A DNA stretch of 64,000 nucleotides from the NCBI GenBank assembly GCA_023229505.1, contig JALNZD010000021.1, forward strand, positions 1-64,000, given 5' to 3'. The notes under the pieces are model-generated. The model was given only the letters and a program-made list of their open reading frames with translations, was not told where the DNA came from and did not search any database. Both the position numbers and the translations under genes were made by a program. Positions within the stretch are counted from its first letter, which is position 1. The number at the start of each line of letters is the position of its first letter. Below, one piece after another: positions 62,291 through 64,000 of this stretch. This stretch comes from Bacteroidales bacterium. GTDB taxonomy: Bacteria > Bacteroidota > Bacteroidia > Bacteroidales > JAGOPY01.

Positions 62291-63944
62291 AAGAAGATTT
62301 ATAAGGATACTTCTTTACCTGCTGGCAGGATTATTGGCTATTATACTGGCATTTTATCTTTATTACCGGATATCTACAAATGTAACAGAACCTGAAATTT
62401 CCAATGCACAGAAGTCTTCTATGGAGCGGATCAGTGCCGGTCCGGATGAGTTTGCCTGCGAACATGGCTGGCTTCGGAAAGCCCGTGAAGGGTGGTGGGA
62501 GATGTACCTTGAGGGTAGCCCGTATGAGATCGGCTATGCCCATGGCCTGCTGACAAAGGAGTTGATGAAAGAACAGGAAAGGGCATTTTTAGGCCGGCTG
62601 GAGGAACTCGTCCCTACAAAATTTTACCAGGAATTCATGCTGGGATTCGTCAGGTTTTTTAACAGGGACCTGGATGAATATGTACTTCCGGAATTTCAGC
62701 AGGAAATATTTGGTATTTCACGATTTGCCTCGCCCGATTTTGATTTTATGGGCCCGGCCTACGCTCGTATGCTCAACTACCATGCAGCCCACGACATAGG
62801 TCATGCCGTCCAGAACATGAACCTGTTAGCCTGCACCGCCTTTGGCGCCTGGGACGCTCATTCGGCCGATAGCAGCCTCATCCTGGGCAGGAACTTCGAT
62901 TTCTACATAAACGATGAGTTTGCTAAAGATAAGATCCTGTGTTTCATCCGGCCTGACAGTGGATACAGCCTTGCTATGGTTACCTGGGCAGGGTTCGCAG
63001 GCGTGGTTTCCGGGATGAATGAAAAAGGGCTGACGGTGACGCTGAATTCGGCCAAATCATCCATCCCATACAGTGCTAAAACCCCGGTTTCGCTGCTGGC
63101 CAGGGAAATCCTGCAGTATGCCTCCAATATTGCGGAAGCCTATGCTATAGCTCAAAAAAGGCAGATTTTTGTGGCAGAATCTTTCCTTATCGGATCGGCG
63201 GCAGACCATAAAGCCGTGGTCATCGAAAAATCTCCGGAAAAGATTGCCCTCTTTGATCCTGACACGAATTTTCTCATCGTAACCAATCATTTTCAGTCGG
63301 ACACTTTCCTCACCGATCCCCTGAATGTTGAAAACATGGCAAATGAGACTTCGGTTTACCGTTACAAGCGTGTGAATGAGCTGCTTTCATCAAACCCGCC
63401 GGTTGATCCAACCATTGCTGCCAGGATATTAAGAGATTATAAGGGCCTTAATAATAAAGACATCGGCCTGGCGAACGAGAAGGCCGTCAACCAGTTCATT
63501 GCCCATCATTCTATCATCTTTAAACCGGAAGAAAAAATGCTTTGGATCGCAGGGCCGCCCTACCAGTCAGGTGAATATTGGTGCTATGACCTGGATTCAA
63601 TCTTTTATCATGATACGGGATATATCCAGAATCCTCTGCGGAACTCTGCGAAACTTATTAGCAATCATAACACAACTACAATCCCCGACGACAGCCTCCT
63701 ATCTTCTAAAACTTACCAATGCCTGTTAAAATACAGATCCCTCAGCCACAAGATAGAACAGGGAGAATACCGTGAAGGCGATACCGACTCGCTGGTGCTG
63801 TATAATCCGGAGTATTTCCAAACCTACCGCATCCTCGGGAATTATTTCAACGGCCAGGGAAATGGTCAGAAAGCTACTGAATATTACAGGGAGGCATTGG
63901 AAAAAGAGGCGCCTTCGGCGGCGGATCGGAAGCTTGGGAGGTAG
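62283..63944 (+). CDS. C45-type autoproteolytic acyltransferase/hydrolase with TPR-like tail
   Basis: 553 residues. One N-terminal transmembrane helix (about 8-27) and an Ntn-hydrolase domain of the C45/acyl-CoA:6-aminopenicillanate acyltransferase type follow. The nucleophile after self-cleavage would be Cys184 in LLACTAFGAWD; LILGRNFDFY and AGFAGVVSGMNEKGL follow as in the family. The last about 50 residues look like a TPR motif. It may acylate or deacylate the pigment. It overlaps the oxidoreductase by 8 bases and ends the visible operon. Confidence 0.82.
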   Translation: MLKRRFIRILLYLLAGLLAIILAFYLYYRISTNVTEPEISNAQKSSMERISAGPDEFACEHGWLRKAREGWWEMYLEGSPYEIGYAHGLLTKELMKEQERAFLGRLEELVPTKFYQEFMLGFVRFFNRDLDEYVLPEFQQEIFGISRFASPDFDFMGPAYARMLNYHAAHDIGHAVQNMNLLACTAFGAWDAHSADSSLILGRNFDFYINDEFAKDKILCFIRPDSGYSLAMVTWAGFAGVVSGMNEKGLTVTLNSAKSSIPYSAKTPVSLLAREILQYASNIAEAYAIAQKRQIFVAESFLIGSAADHKAVVIEKSPEKIALFDPDTNFLIVTNHFQSDTFLTDPLNVENMANETSVYRYKRVNELLSSNPPVDPTIAARILRDYKGLNNKDIGLANEKAVNQFIAHHSIIFKPEEKMLWIAGPPYQSGEYWCYDLDSIFYHDTGYIQNPLRNSAKLISNHNTTTIPDDSLLSSKTYQCLLKYRSLSHKIEQGEYREGDTDSLVLYNPEYFQTYRILGNYFNGQGNGQKATEYYREALEKEAPSAADRKLGR

Positions 63945-63945
63945 G

Positions 63946-63990
63946 GAGAAGTCGGCAGTTGACAGTTGGCAGTTGGACAGTCAGCAAATG
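63946..63990. repeat. CAGTTGG-type tandem repeat at the window end
   Basis: GGCAGTTGACAGTTGGCAGTTGGACAGTC follows the C45 stop, then the window ends. It has the same style as the other gap-filling tandem runs. Confidence 0.65.
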
Positions 63991-64000
63991 AAAAATCGTC

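Overview
This window is chromosomal DNA from a member of the Bacteroidota. The signs are a type IX secretion C-terminal sorting domain, TonB receptors with STN and carboxypeptidase-like domains, DUF4249 and DUF3494 proteins, TAnnTTTG-type promoter boxes, weak Shine-Dalgarno use and a flexirubin-type pigment locus. I cannot place it below phylum level with confidence. No rRNA, tRNA or CRISPR array was seen.

Left part (1-16.4 kb). The window opens inside an IS3-like insertion sequence that has cut a DUF3010 gene. Next come an aldo/keto reductase and two small genes. A minus-strand block follows, read right to left: a class A penicillin-binding protein, a hybrid histidine kinase, a sigma-54 response regulator, then a surface-protein operon (double DUF3494 protein with a type IX tail, an Ig-repeat DUF3494 lipoprotein, an OmpA-family protein) and a membrane-anchored coiled-coil protein. 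A 161-bp perfect duplication (3432-3592 and 9932-10092, exactly 6,500 bp apart) lies upstream of the surface operon and of the coiled-coil gene. Each copy has a sigma-54 -24-like box and an upstream inverted repeat, so the kinase/regulator pair plausibly drives both units.

Middle part (16.5-29.5 kb). A four-gene plus-strand operon holds a secreted protein, an STN TonB receptor, a DUF4249 lipoprotein and an MG2/plug-like protein. It is followed by a decayed beta-barrel gene, a 29-codon membrane peptide with its own terminator, a NarL-type two-component pair, small unknown genes and a YugP-like zinc metallopeptidase.

Right part (29.6-63.9 kb). This is a large flexirubin/aryl-polyene and dialkylresorcinol cluster. 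Tyrosine ammonia-lyase would make the 4-coumarate starter. Ketosynthases with a chain-length-factor-like partner, FabG, hotdog dehydratases and two acyl carrier proteins would build the polyene. DarA and DarB would make the dialkylresorcinol. LpxL-like, PlsC-like, BtrH-like and C45 acyltransferases, two CrtI-like oxidoreductases and a methyltransferase are candidate tailoring enzymes. An ABC transporter, an MMPL/acyltransferase/methyltransferase fusion, LolA and a LolB-like lipoprotein, and an Omp85-like barrel would serve export to the outer membrane. No acyl-CoA/ACP ligase or phosphopantetheinyl transferase is visible, so the cluster probably continues to the right or relies on genes elsewhere. 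Two AAA+/DUF4143 ATPase genes, one flanked by direct repeats, interrupt it at 44.0-46.9 kb. Many of its intergenic gaps are filled with degenerate short tandem repeats, often running up to a start codon.
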